From a virus: a stretch of DNA of 64,000 bases. The translations under genes and the position numbers were made by a program. The DNA is taken from the IMG/VR virus record IMGVR_UViG_3300034102_001739, positions 1-64,000 of that record. The stretch is one strand, 5' to 3'. Position 1 is the stretch's first letter, and every line of letters begins with the position of its first letter. Below are positions 42,621 to 50,543 of this stretch, in pieces. The notes under the pieces were generated by a model. It worked only from the letters and a program-made list of their open reading frames with translations. It had not been told where the DNA came from and searched no databases.

Positions 42621-43367
42621 CTATCCGTTTAATCTTTCTGTGGTAAAATACTCCCAAATTCTTTCGTCGATATAGCTTTTCTTACAAACTCCGACTGTAT
42701 TATTCAAATGATTTGATACTTCCTCCGCTATTTCTCTAACCTCTGCATTCAACTCTCTTTTTGTACTGGGGACTTCCCGTTCCATGACCGACTGTAATTT
42801 GTCCCATGCGACCATATTCGCTTTCAGTGTCCTAAAATCCTTTGGTGTAAACTGTTTCCCGACTGTTTTCCCAACAAACTTACTTAGCTGATAATCTGTT
42901 ATCCCAAATAAAGTATCCTCTCCTACTCTGTCCTTAGCCACTTTACGTAACTGCCGACACAACTCCCCATATACTTTAAAACTATTCTCAACTTGTTTTT
43001 TACCCAAAAAATACAAACTTCCACTTCTGCTGGTAAACGAAACGTGTTCCACTTTCAAGGTAGTCAGTCCATAAGTTTGTACGAACATCGGTTCTGCTTT
43101 ACTGTTTGGATGTGGTTTTGTGATATATCCCTCTGCGCTTCCCTCATTCCCAATCCGTATCCCTGTCCACATCATCAATTTCAATCCTAGTGCCAATCTA
43201 GCTTGTTCAGAACAATAATTCCCTCTTACTATGAATCCATCCAACTTTTCATCCAAACTTTCGAACATTCTAGCCAATTTTACAACTCGGTTGAATTTCG
43301 AGGTATTGCTACCTCTACTCTTCCCGAAGAAACCATACTCGGTTCCATTGATAATTACAGTTTCCAT
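42621..43367 (-). CDS. DNA topoisomerase IB, poxvirus/bacterial type
   Basis: This enzyme of about 248 residues relaxes supercoils by a 3'-phosphotyrosine link. All catalytic residues are visible: Arg71 (WTGIRIGNE), the beta-hairpin lysine near 123 (FLGKKQ), Arg178 (PKDFRTLKAN) and Tyr231 (CKKSYIDER). YGLTTLKVEHV at about 99-109 is a family hallmark. It matches the catalytic domain and is shorter than bacterial TopIB because the N-terminal domain is reduced. It may support DNA replication or relieve torsion next to the origin-like region. Confidence 0.9.
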   Translation of the reverse strand: METVIINGTEYGFFGKSRGSNTSKFNRVVKLARMFESLDEKLDGFIVRGNYCSEQARLALGLKLMMWTGIRIGNEGSAEGYITKPHPNSKAEPMFVQTYGLTTLKVEHVSFTSRSGSLYFLGKKQVENSFKVYGELCRQLRKVAKDRVGEDTLFGITDYQLSKFVGKTVGKQFTPKDFRTLKANMVAWDKLQSVMEREVPSTKRELNAEVREIAEEVSNHLNNTVGVCKKSYIDERIWEYFTTERLNG

Positions 43368-43819
43368 TATCTTATAGTTGCTCCACTGACAAATCTTTGC
43401 GCTCTCTCTGTAATTTCCTCTACATCCTCACTGTAATCAATACATGAGTCCAAATCTCCGTAACAGTAAGTGTCATCTTCTCTGTCCACCCAAACTCTGC
43501 GTACTTCCAAACCTCTGAATGTTTCTGCTGACATATTAAAAAACGTTCCGTCCCATTCTGCAGCAACTTTCATTTTTCTAAGAGTACGTTGAAGTTTAGC
43601 CACCATCCGAATATACTTAGATTCTGCTTTCCCAACATAATTAGAAATCTTATGACTACTTTCTCCGATGTATTCCGGGTCAAAAGGTTCTAGTACTTCT
43701 TTCTCTACTTCTTTCTCCTTTCTAATTCTGTAACTGATTTTTTGCCCTCTAGTAGTGTAATCACTGTTATCTGTAATGATAACGATTTTCTCTCCATTTA
43801 CGATTCTAGTTGTTTTCAT
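43367..43819 (-). CDS. Hypothetical protein
   Basis: This 150-residue protein is not recognised. The first 20 residues are beta-type, then come charged helices (KEVEKEVLEPFDPEY, ESKYIRMVAKLQRTLRKMK), and near the end a short acidic region with YCYGDLDSC. It overlaps the topoisomerase start by one base. Confidence 0.5.
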   Translation of the reverse strand: MKTTRIVNGEKIVIITDNSDYTTRGQKISYRIRKEKEVEKEVLEPFDPEYIGESSHKISNYVGKAESKYIRMVAKLQRTLRKMKVAAEWDGTFFNMSAETFRGLEVRRVWVDREDDTYCYGDLDSCIDYSEDVEEITERAQRFVSGATIR

Positions 43820-43845
43820 GTTTTTAGCGGTTTTAGTGTTGTATT

Positions 43846-44103
43846 TTATAGGTTAATTGCTACTGGATTTTGCTCCATGATGTAAAGAGCTACAAAAGCT
43901 ATGTTTTCGGGCTTTGTTCTACCCACAGTACACCAATTTTGTTTTTGTTTACCATCTTTTGTTTGTACTACTACCAAAATAGTATTGCATACGTGTTTTC
44001 TAGTGAAGTCATTAAACATTCTAGTAATGTTATTATTAATCTCTCTAACTCTCTTTGAGTCAAAAACTCCACTGAATAATTCTGTTGGTTTTGGGGTTTT
44101 CAT
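43846..44103 (-). CDS. Hypothetical protein, early run
   Basis: This 85-residue protein is not recognised. Its first 50 residues are helical (DSKRVREINNNITRMFNDF). The rest is beta-type (TILVVVQTKDG). It is the second gene behind the operator-containing promoter at 44279-44308, so it is likely early. Confidence 0.5.
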   Translation of the reverse strand: MKTPKPTELFSGVFDSKRVREINNNITRMFNDFTRKHVCNTILVVVQTKDGKQKQNWCTVGRTKPENIAFVALYIMEQNPVAINL

Positions 44104-44130
44104 AATCTTACGGTTTTTAAATTATTTCTT

Positions 44131-44232
44131 TCACGCTGGCATATCATCGAAATGAGTAGTTAAGTCTATTTTCTTTGCTGCTGTTGATTCGCAAGGAGCT
44201 GAATCTAACTCGTCATAACTTATTGTTTTCAT
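44131..44232 (-). CDS. Tiny first gene behind the origin-side promoter, 33 aa
   Basis: ATG at 44232 and TGA at 44131-44133 give 33 residues starting MKTISYDELDSAPCES and ending in DDMPA. It is the first reading frame behind the promoter, about 45 nt from the expected RNA start, and is acidic. A regulatory peptide or a leader are both possible. Confidence 0.45.
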   Translation of the reverse strand: MKTISYDELDSAPCESTAAKKIDLTTHFDDMPA

Positions 44233-44278
44233 AATCTTGTGGTTTTAGTTGTTTTTATTGTTGTTATTTAAACATACA

Positions 44279-44308
44279 CAAAGATAAGTATTGTAATTAC
44301 AATAACAA
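44279..44308 (-). promoter_or_regulatory. Promoter with a perfect 16-bp operator palindrome in its spacer
   Basis: The minus strand has TTG, 19 bp, then TATCTTTG, a perfect -7 box. The spacer holds TATTGTAATTACAATA at 44289-44304, a perfect palindrome that would place a repressor over the polymerase contact. The related TTGTTATAACAA at 44539-44550 and TTGTTATCACAA at 45446-45457 may be further sites. This promoter would drive the small-gene run to the left. Confidence 0.85.
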
Positions 44309-45035
44309 TACATATTCAGTTAAAATTTCACTGTAAATATGTTAAAAATACTGTTTTTACACACAGTTACGGACTGTTTTACATACGGGGAACACCTCAT
44401 AGATACTTACTATAACCACCCACATACTGATAGACACCCGCTATACTACATAACTACAACTCCCACCCGTACTCCCCACCGATTTTTAGCCCCCACACAC
44501 TACCCACACGTACACAACTACACACACAATCTCGTGTATTGTTATAACAACAATTATGTCCGGTCTTTTAAATTCCATTTTTACTTATACGTACTACCCC
44601 AAGCAACACCCAATAAAAATCGCATTTAAGGGGCGGGGGTCTCTACTCTCTATACTACTTACTAATAACATCACACTCCACTCCTGCGCAAAATTATTTT
44701 CCTAGCTAGTTATTTCTAGTTACTCCTCCCGCTTATTTTTATTTTATTTTATTACTTTCTCCTAATTCTAATTTGTGCATTTTAATTTTCCCAATCTAAT
44801 TTCTAATTTAATTTTTGCGCCGTTTAGATTTCTAATTAGTTATTTCTAATTTTCTAAAATCTAATTAGCAATTTTCTAATCTAAAAAATCGCTGAGTAAT
44901 TTTCTAATTAGAATTTCTAGTTACAGTAAATAAGAATCTAATCAGAATAATCTAATTTCTAATTTGCGGGGAAAATAAAATTAGCTTATCAGTTATATAG
45001 TATGTAGGTAATAGGGAATACTACACAACTCTACC

Positions 45036-45108
45036 GCTAATTTAATTCTAACTAGCTAATTTAATTCTAGCTACGCTTATTTAATTCTAGTTACTGCTAA
45101 TTACTAAT
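45036..45108. repeat. Tandem repeat of about 20 bp (three units plus a partial)
   Basis: Units begin at 45036, 45055, 45075 and (partial) 45096. The best unit is GCTAATTTAATTCTAGCTAC, with units of 19, 20 and 21 bp and few changes. The spacing resembles iterons, which bind a replication initiator. It lies in the middle of the gene-free region. Confidence 0.75.
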
Positions 45109-45650
45109 TAAAATCAAATTATCATTTTGATAGTTCGATTTTCTACTTTTTTATATATCCTCGGGAAAAAACCGTGCCTTTTTCTAATTAGAACAAATTA
45201 GAATCTAATTTTCTGACACTTTGAAAGCAAAACGTTACGTGCGTGACAAAATGTCAAATCGTAAAGCCCAAATCCTTGAGATATTTTGCGCTAAACAAGG
45301 AAAATGCCCGTAAAATTAAAATCTAATCAATTATAATAGTAAATTCTTATCAGTAATAGTAGTAATATAACACGCAGTATAAGTAATTAATCTCTCTGCG
45401 TAGCGTAATTTAATTTCTAATTAGCCAATTCTAGTTAGCCAGTTGTTGTTATCACAATACTTGTAGCTTCATAACTAGCTGAATATCAATAAATTCTAAT
45501 TTTACTTCTCTCTGCGTGTGCTAGCTGTAGCTAATTTTTCTAATTCTGTCAACTCTGTCTAGCTTAGCTGAGTTAATAGTTTCACACACTTATTACTCCA
45601 TATACATACTACTCCTATTACATACATATACTTATACTATTATACAATAC

Positions 45651-45659
45651 TTATCCACA
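45651..45659 (+). promoter_or_regulatory. DnaA box
   Basis: TTATCCACA is a perfect match to the 9-base DnaA consensus. It sits in the gene-free region, 110 nt from the tip of the CTAATT-rich block. A single box could occur by chance, but the location supports host DnaA binding at an origin. Confidence 0.5.
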
Positions 45660-45847
45660 ATTACTGCCCGTTTTCTTGTTTCCGTTTTCTAGTTACTGAC
45701 TACTTACTCCTATAACCGCCTTTATACCTACCTACTACTTTGGTTTATCCTAGATACTACTACCTTATTCTACTTCTTACTATCCTTTATAATACTAGCT
45801 TTACATAGTATTTTTACCCCTCCGCCCGATTTTTTATTTTTGGGTAC

Positions 45848-45889
45848 GAAAAAAGGGACTTCCTAGAACCGAAATTCTAGGTTGCCCCC
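45848..45889 (-). terminator. Intrinsic terminator closing the 53-46 kb gene run
   Basis: On the minus strand CCTAGAA and TTCTAGG (7 bp, loop TTTCGG) lie inside an outer GGG/CCC pair with an internal loop, followed by six T. It is 64 nt after the stop of the small membrane gene at 45953. It isolates the origin-like region from incoming transcription. Confidence 0.85.
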
Positions 45890-45952
45890 ACTTATCAGTA
45901 CTTTTATTAGTACTTTATCATTTTCCTGACATCGGGAATATGATACTTCCCT

Positions 45953-46102
45953 CTACTTTTTCGTTATAAAGAATACCCAGCTACTTACATTGGGGTGTTC
46001 CCACCGCCAAATTTTATACTTCAGATATCCTCCACCAAATGTAATTAGTAATAATATCCCCACTGCTAACCACAGATTAAGTATTTCCTTGTCTTTTTTC
46101 AT
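45953..46102 (-). CDS. Small membrane protein, 49 aa
   Basis: The ATG at 46102 overlaps the upstream stop by 4 nt and is preferred to a start at 46171. The protein has a single hydrophobic span (about residues 8-25, LWLAVGILLLITFGGGYL) and a Trp-rich tail (KIWRWEHPNVSSWVF). The function is unknown. Confidence 0.6.
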   Translation of the reverse strand: MKKDKEILNLWLAVGILLLITFGGGYLKYKIWRWEHPNVSSWVFFITKK

Positions 46103-46389
46103 AGTTGTATATCGCTGAAATCTGGTTCTACCTCCGTAACTGACAACTGCGCAGGGAATACTTTTTTCCACAAACTGATGAAGACTTCTCTCTTCATACT
46201 GTTTAGTTTATTATTCCCATCGTATAATCTACTCTCGTACACATTTATGCTATTTCCATCCTCAAAATATAAGGTGTATCTTTGCCACGCTGGTTCTCCG
46301 AATATCGCTGATACTCTTACTACTCTGAATAGATTGATTGTATCTTCTCCCAAATCTACTATGGGATTTCTTTCATTTACTTCTGTCAT
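46099..46389 (-). CDS. Hypothetical protein
   Basis: This 96-residue protein is not recognised. It is beta-rich in the middle (WQRYTLYFEDGNSINVYESRL) with an acidic C-terminus (VEPDFSDIQL). It is coupled by a 4-nt overlap to the small membrane-protein gene. Confidence 0.5.
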   Translation of the reverse strand: MTEVNERNPIVDLGEDTINLFRVVRVSAIFGEPAWQRYTLYFEDGNSINVYESRLYDGNNKLNSMKREVFISLWKKVFPAQLSVTEVEPDFSDIQL

Positions 46390-46391
46390 AA

Positions 46392-46607
46392 TTACATCAT
46401 TTTACAAGTATTACATACGCAACTTTTTAAAACTAGATCATGTTCCTCCGGCATTTGTGCCAAAGCATTTCCCTCCGAAATTTTTGCTAGGAAGAACTGT
46501 AACATATTACTCTGAGATTCTGTTAACCCTATTTGTAGTATTCTACCATTGGGTTGTTGTTGGATTAGCCCTATTACTCCGGGCTTTAAATTTTCGTGGT
46601 AACTCAT
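46392..46607 (-). CDS. Hypothetical protein
   Basis: The start at 46607 (MSYHENLKPGVIGL) is chosen because a longer start at 46688 would run through the tRNA-like gene. The 71-residue product ends with CVCNTCKMM, a possible metal site. The start lies 22 nt after the end of the tRNA-like gene. Confidence 0.5.
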   Translation of the reverse strand: MSYHENLKPGVIGLIQQQPNGRILQIGLTESQSNMLQFFLAKISEGNALAQMPEEHDLVLKSCVCNTCKMM

Positions 46608-46628
46608 ACGCTTTTTTATTTTAGTGTG

Positions 46629-46734
46629 AAGTCGGTACAGGATTCGAACCTGTAAGTTTTCTGTAGAAGAAAACAGCTCGTAAGCCAAAAAGATTATTTG
46701 CGTCTTATTATTTTGCCAATTTCGCCAACCGACT
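46629..46734 (-). tRNA. tRNA-like gene with unusual core (identity uncertain)
   Basis: The ends are convincing: the 7-bp acceptor stem AGTCGGT/ACCGACT is perfect, and the T arm has ACAGG, loop TTCGAAT and CCTGT. At 106 nt it is longer than any normal tRNA. GTTTTC-TTCTACA-GAAAAC next to the T arm could be a long variable arm or the anticodon arm (CTA or TCT triplets in the loop). A TGGCGAAATTGGC D-arm-like start points to a leucine-type tRNA, but no clean anticodon arm follows. CCA is not encoded. It could be a decayed tRNA, a tRNA with inserted bases, or a tRNA-like element. Confidence 0.6.
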
Positions 46735-46747
46735 AACTAGTTAGGAA

Positions 46748-46970
46748 AAACCAATCTCAGTCCTTGCAGTGGAATAATAGATATTTTTATCCTTACTTCC
46801 TCATGACGATAAGTTCAATGCTTACAACAAATCGACCTCCATAATATTATTATAGCTATTACATCTAACAAAAATGACCTACTGCATTAGGTCGAGTAAC
46901 TACGCTTACTGGAGGTTATCCTGTGGAAACCATTACATAGCTACCTATTGCTTCAATCTGAGATTGGTTT
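46748..46970 (-). ncRNA. Predicted 223-nt structured RNA next to the tRNA-like gene
   Basis: A perfect 13-bp closing helix (ends AAACCAATCTCAG and CTGAGATTGGTTT) joins 46748-46760 with 46958-46970. Inside, ACCTCCA (46835-46841) pairs with TGGAGGT (46910-46916). Between them lie a 6-bp hairpin, GACCTA with loop CTGCAT and TAGGTC (46876-46893), and a 5-bp stem AGTAA/TTACT. There is no open frame of useful length. Terminator-like TTTTT follows the closing helix on the minus strand. Large structured phage RNAs are known beside tRNA genes, but I do not recognise this family. Confidence 0.65.
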
Positions 46971-46981
46971 ATTTATGTCTA

Positions 46982-47389
46982 CTACTTTTGCGCTTTTTCT
47001 AAAATACTTAACGCTTCTGTTATTGCAGCTAAACGAGCCTGTGGGTATGTTTCGCTTACTCCTTTATTCCTAACCTCCCGCAAATTTTCAAGAGTTATTG
47101 CCCCGAAATTGTATAACCATCCCTCTAGTATTCCTCCCCCGAAAATGGGTAGAATTATGAAACGAAGACTATGTTTCTCTCTTAACCAATCTTCTACCTG
47201 TTGCCAAAGAGGGATAGCCACACTGTACTTACCACAAGCTGAATTAGCCATCGGTTTTTGTATAATTCCTGAGCTGTTTGGGCTATAAGGTTTTTCTTCC
47301 CTTATGAGGTTTACCATTAAACAAGGTTCATCAAACCCTAATTTTTTAGCTCTTAAAGCTACCTCTAATGTTACAAATTCTTTTTCCAT
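46982..47389 (-). CDS. Conserved Bacteroidetes-phage protein (LKxxGFDE type)
   Basis: This 135-residue protein starts EFVTLEVALRAKKLGFDEPC and carries IPLWQQVEDWLREKHSLRFI. I recall the pattern 'F, V or T, E-x-A, KxLGF(D/N)EPC ... Q-x-x-x-WLREKH' from many Bacteroidetes phage and prophage proteins, always without a function. A C-terminal helix (TYPQARLAAITEALSIL) follows. It is the last gene before the structured RNA. Confidence 0.7.
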   Translation of the reverse strand: MEKEFVTLEVALRAKKLGFDEPCLMVNLIREEKPYSPNSSGIIQKPMANSACGKYSVAIPLWQQVEDWLREKHSLRFIILPIFGGGILEGWLYNFGAITLENLREVRNKGVSETYPQARLAAITEALSILEKAQK

Positions 47390-47396
47390 GCTCCTA

Positions 47397-48449
47397 TTAC
47401 TTTTTAAAAGTGTGGTTTGAAAATACTGCCCTTAACTCGTTCGCAAAAATCTCTTTGGAACGACTTCTAAAAAGAGCTATTGCCTCCGTACACATACCCA
47501 ATCCTTGATAGTTTACATCTTTATAATCTTCCGCTCGTAGAGTAATCCATCCCACCACTCTATCTCCATCATAGATGTTATATAGGTATCCCTCCACATC
47601 CTTAGAACTTGTTGCTCTCTTTCCTAAGTTGATTACCTGAGCTCTTAGATGTATTCCTGTTGGGTATCTCTCTTTATACCTACGTACTGCCTCCTCCGCA
47701 AATTGCTCGTGGGTAGGTGTGACACCATCGCCTAAAAAGTTACTTGGTACATCTTGATGCCCAACTGTATTGAACATCCCTTGTAGAATACGAAATTTAT
47801 AGACTATAACATCTTCTTTCTCCTCCTTACAAGTGTCCTCCTTTAGTTCTTCTCGTTTATTTAACACACAATCCTCTACCCAACCCTGTGCGTCTATTAG
47901 GGTAGCTTTTACTTTTTCCCTATTGACTGTATTTGGAGTAACCTTTATGTAATGATTTACTGCTGCTTCTTCTAATGATTTATCTGGGCAATAATTTTCG
48001 TCTAAGATTCTTACAGTTACGGTTACATTTCTTATGTACTTACCCTCCTCTGTGATACGGTAAGTGTAATACCTAACATCTTTAAGTTCCTCCTCCGTAG
48101 GGTCTCTATGAAGTATTTCATACTTTATCTTCTCCTCGGTAGCATCTTCGATAACTACTTTGTCCCAATATTTCTCGTTGTAATAGTGGGCGTAGAACAT
48201 GGCATTACACAGTACGTGCCCGATGTGGTGAAGTCCAGACTCTTTATCAAATTCCTCTCCGTTATTTAGAGCTACTACGTGACGCATCATGGAATCCAAT
48301 AACTCGTTTTGTGGTAAACCTTTCTTCCAATTATGTGCGCCGTATTTTTCTGCTCCAAACATGAGTACTTTCACCAACCACTCTAGTGCCGAGAATGAAA
48401 CTAAACTCCATCTCAGTTTTCCTTTGTTGAATCTCTTTGCCTGTTCCAT
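47397..48449 (-). CDS. dATP/dGTP diphosphohydrolase-like protein with C-terminal extension
   Basis: The first 95 residues match the MazG-like all-alpha dATP/dGTP diphosphohydrolase N-terminal family: RFNKGKLRWSLVSFSALEWL, VLMFGAEKYGAHNWKKGL, MRHVVALNNGEEFDKESGLHHIGH. The Glu, Asp and His residues are as expected for metal binding. The remaining 250 residues are unknown; they contain a beta-rich part (TYRITEEGKYIRNVTVTVRI) and a stretch with HEQFAEEAVRRYKERYP. The fusion is unusual, as the enzyme is usually about 150 residues or less. A role in dGTP or dATP pool control fits a phage with modified guanines. Confidence 0.75.
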   Translation of the reverse strand: MEQAKRFNKGKLRWSLVSFSALEWLVKVLMFGAEKYGAHNWKKGLPQNELLDSMMRHVVALNNGEEFDKESGLHHIGHVLCNAMFYAHYYNEKYWDKVVIEDATEEKIKYEILHRDPTEEELKDVRYYTYRITEEGKYIRNVTVTVRILDENYCPDKSLEEAAVNHYIKVTPNTVNREKVKATLIDAQGWVEDCVLNKREELKEDTCKEEKEDVIVYKFRILQGMFNTVGHQDVPSNFLGDGVTPTHEQFAEEAVRRYKERYPTGIHLRAQVINLGKRATSSKDVEGYLYNIYDGDRVVGWITLRAEDYKDVNYQGLGMCTEAIALFRSRSKEIFANELRAVFSNHTFKK

Positions 48450-48451
48450 AG

Positions 48452-48799
48452 TTATAACGACATTATCATTTTTGACGCCATTTCTTTTTGTGTTTCGGAG
48501 GATATTTCCCCATTGAAACTAACTACCGCTACCCAATTTTTGTCCGTAGGGGTTATAGCCTCTACTACAAATTGATTTGCTTCTTCACCATTACTACTTA
48601 CAAATTTTGGTGTACTGAATGAACCCTCTACTGCTTCGGCGAATAAATCATCTACCAAATTAATGTACTCCTCAAATACTTTTTCGGGAAGTCTGTTCTC
48701 GATCATTGATTCGATAGTATTTACTCTAGCTATACGAGTGTCTGTGTTGTAATCTTTCAAGTTCCTCTCTAGGAAACTCCACAATTTACTTTTTTCCAT
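48452..48799 (-). CDS. Hypothetical protein
   Basis: This 115-residue protein is not recognised. It is helical at the N-terminus (LWSFLERNLKDYNTDTR) and acidic (LVDDLFAEAVEGS). It overlaps the methyltransferase gene by 14 nt, so it may be an adapter of that gene, but this is only inferred. Confidence 0.5.
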   Translation of the reverse strand: MEKSKLWSFLERNLKDYNTDTRIARVNTIESMIENRLPEKVFEEYINLVDDLFAEAVEGSFSTPKFVSSNGEEANQFVVEAITPTDKNWVAVVSFNGEISSETQKEMASKMIMSL

Positions 48800-50369
48800 T
48801 TCTACTTTTTTTGTTGTGTACTAATACATTTTTCCAGCCCCTTACTTCGGCCACTCTTTGATTAAACTTTAGCCACACGTCTTCATCTAAAAATTCTACG
48901 TGTAGAGTACCTTTCTTATGCCCCTTTACTCTGAAGAACCCCCACTCTACCCATTGTCCCCACGAATTATCTATTTCTAGTAACTCATAAAGTGTTTCCT
49001 CCGAATTTAGTTTCTGTACTTTATCCAGTATGTAATTTTTACTATTGCCGTAGAAATCATACCCTGACAATATCTCATTTGTGTGGATATTTCTCACATG
49101 GTACTTGTATTCCACGAAAGAGGTCATCGAGGGGATACTCTCATACCTAGTTCCAGTTAACTGACACAATGCTTTCACAATGTCATCCATTACTCCATGT
49201 AGTCTTCCACCAACTTCAAATCTTATCGCATTATCTCTGTAATAAGATTCCCATCTGCAAACACTTGGAAGTATGAATTTTTTGTTTACCGTGAAATCTG
49301 TATTGGTCTTCCAACCCTCTCCCGCCGAACTATTTTCTTTAGATAAAGAACAGATTAAATCGAATGCCTCTACGATAACTTTATCCATTCTCCCACTGTG
49401 TGTTCCGGCTATGGTATAAATCATTTTGTAAACATTCCTAACGGTAAAGGGGACTACTTCCTGTCTCTCGACGAATTTATTTATCTGCTCTCTAACTCCC
49501 CTAGTAAGGAATTTCTCCATATCCATTTTACTGAACAAAGTATTCCATGCTTCCTTACGGAGGGTTTTCTTGAACATTCCTCTTTCGATTCGTTGGAGGT
49601 CTCCCCTATCACCCTTGTACATTACTCCACAAGAAACTCTCGAATGTGGATTGATACCCATTACGATATTTCTCATGTTATCGCTGAGGGCTGCCACTTC
49701 ATCGAATTTACTTACTGCTTCTACATACCTAGATACTATATCTTGTACGAAATCGTATTTTACAATCCCCGATTTTTCAATAGTGTCTTGTTCGTAGTCG
49801 TGTAAATCGAAGTAACCTGTGAACTCATCTTCATCAGTACCCTCTTTGGTTAGGTAAACGCAACCAACATCTACTAGTGTACCCACTTCTGCGTTTTTGA
49901 AACACTCACCGAAGTCTTCTGTACGTCCATGTAGGTTGATTAACTCTTTTAGGTACTCTCTCTTCTTGCTCCACGAATTTTTGTACATTGTAGCGTTACA
50001 CAGACAGATTATAGTACATCCGACTGGAGCTATATCCCATGCGTGGCTCAAATGTTCTTCCTGTTTAGAAAACGGAGGATTCATTACGATTAAATCCACA
50101 TGCGATACTCTATCCCTAGTTAGATCTAGGAAATCGCTTTCTATGACAAAGTATTTCCCATCTAATAACTGACGTAATCTATCTGAAATTTCGCATACGA
50201 TTACCTCTGCGCCATTTTCTTTACAGAAATCGGCCATGTTACCGAAACCTGCTGAGGGTTCTAATACAGTCTTCCCTTGAAGTTCCACGTCCAACAACAT
50301 ATCCTCTATTACGAACCTAGGTGTTGGGTATAGTTCAAAATTAGAAAACTCCCAAATTTCTTTTCCCAT
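48786..50369 (-). CDS. N6-adenine DNA methyltransferase with DUF4942-type C-terminus
   Basis: This 527-residue protein has an N-terminal SAM-binding domain: VLEPSAGFGNMADFC (motif I) near residue 35-50 and IVMNPPFS (catalytic N/DPPY/F motif IV) near 95. The C-terminal two thirds contain the helical pattern of DUF4942-type proteins (GMFKKTLRKEAWNTLFSKMD, VRNVYKMIYT). It likely methylates adenine in phage DNA and could protect against host restriction alongside the deazaguanine pathway. No restriction endonuclease gene is next to it, so an orphan enzyme is likely. Confidence 0.85.
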   Translation of the reverse strand: MGKEIWEFSNFELYPTPRFVIEDMLLDVELQGKTVLEPSAGFGNMADFCKENGAEVIVCEISDRLRQLLDGKYFVIESDFLDLTRDRVSHVDLIVMNPPFSKQEEHLSHAWDIAPVGCTIICLCNATMYKNSWSKKREYLKELINLHGRTEDFGECFKNAEVGTLVDVGCVYLTKEGTDEDEFTGYFDLHDYEQDTIEKSGIVKYDFVQDIVSRYVEAVSKFDEVAALSDNMRNIVMGINPHSRVSCGVMYKGDRGDLQRIERGMFKKTLRKEAWNTLFSKMDMEKFLTRGVREQINKFVERQEVVPFTVRNVYKMIYTIAGTHSGRMDKVIVEAFDLICSLSKENSSAGEGWKTNTDFTVNKKFILPSVCRWESYYRDNAIRFEVGGRLHGVMDDIVKALCQLTGTRYESIPSMTSFVEYKYHVRNIHTNEILSGYDFYGNSKNYILDKVQKLNSEETLYELLEIDNSWGQWVEWGFFRVKGHKKGTLHVEFLDEDVWLKFNQRVAEVRGWKNVLVHNKKSRNGKK

Positions 50370-50370
50370 A

Positions 50371-50541
50371 CTACAAGTATTTATTGGCGCAAAATATCGC
50401 CCAAATTAAGGTAAACCCCATGAAGTGAACTGTCTCGTCACTCTCATTCCAAATAGACACAGTCTCGAATAATGGTAGGGCTAATGATAGTCCTAAAAGA
50501 AATAGGACTACTGTACTAAGTAAAGCTCTTTTTTTGTTCAT
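50371..50541 (-). CDS. Small membrane protein, 56 aa
   Basis: ATG at 50541 gives a 56-residue protein with two hydrophobic stretches (residues 7-25, VVLFLLGLSLAL, and 43-53). The TAG stop lies one base before the methyltransferase start. The upstream lipoprotein gene stop is two bases before it. The tight fit supports it. The function is unknown. Confidence 0.6.
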   Translation of the reverse strand: MNKKRALLSTVVLFLLGLSLALPLFETVSIWNESDETVHFMGFTLIWAIFCANKYL

Positions 50542-50543
50542 GG

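Larger units (their letters stand above)
44340..45848. other. Gene-free AT-rich repeat region, replication origin candidate
   Basis: About 1.5 kb has no credible gene on either strand. From roughly 44740 to 45560 it contains about 20 CTAATT motifs, many within CTAATT-AG or TTCTAATTAG, plus a tandem repeat and a DnaA box. Other sites are TGACAAAATGTCA near 45245 (inverted repeat) and a pyrimidine-rich stretch 45580-45820. It is bordered by a leftward terminator on the right and a regulated leftward promoter on the left. Origin or partition function is inferred. Confidence 0.65.

Noticed and set aside
44339-44629. Plus-strand 96-aa reading frame in the gene-free region
   Set aside because: The product is a low-complexity His/Tyr/Thr/Pro mixture expected from AT-rich, pyrimidine-rich DNA. 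No promoter or family supports it, and all other genes are on the minus strand.
46656-46674. Amber suppressor tRNA reading from the loop TTCTACA
   Set aside because: Base 37 would be C, which is atypical, and genes in this window use TAG as a normal stop (for example 24177, 25845 and 50371), so there is no sign of stop-codon recoding.
46608-46688. Longer start (46688) for the gene ending at 46392
   Set aside because: The extra 27 codons lie inside the tRNA-like gene, and ATG at 46607 gives a clean start just after it.
50371-50541. Restriction endonuclease partner for the adenine methyltransferase
   Set aside because: The neighbouring frames are a small membrane protein and an unknown 115-aa protein, with no nuclease motif, so the methyltransferase is treated as solitary.
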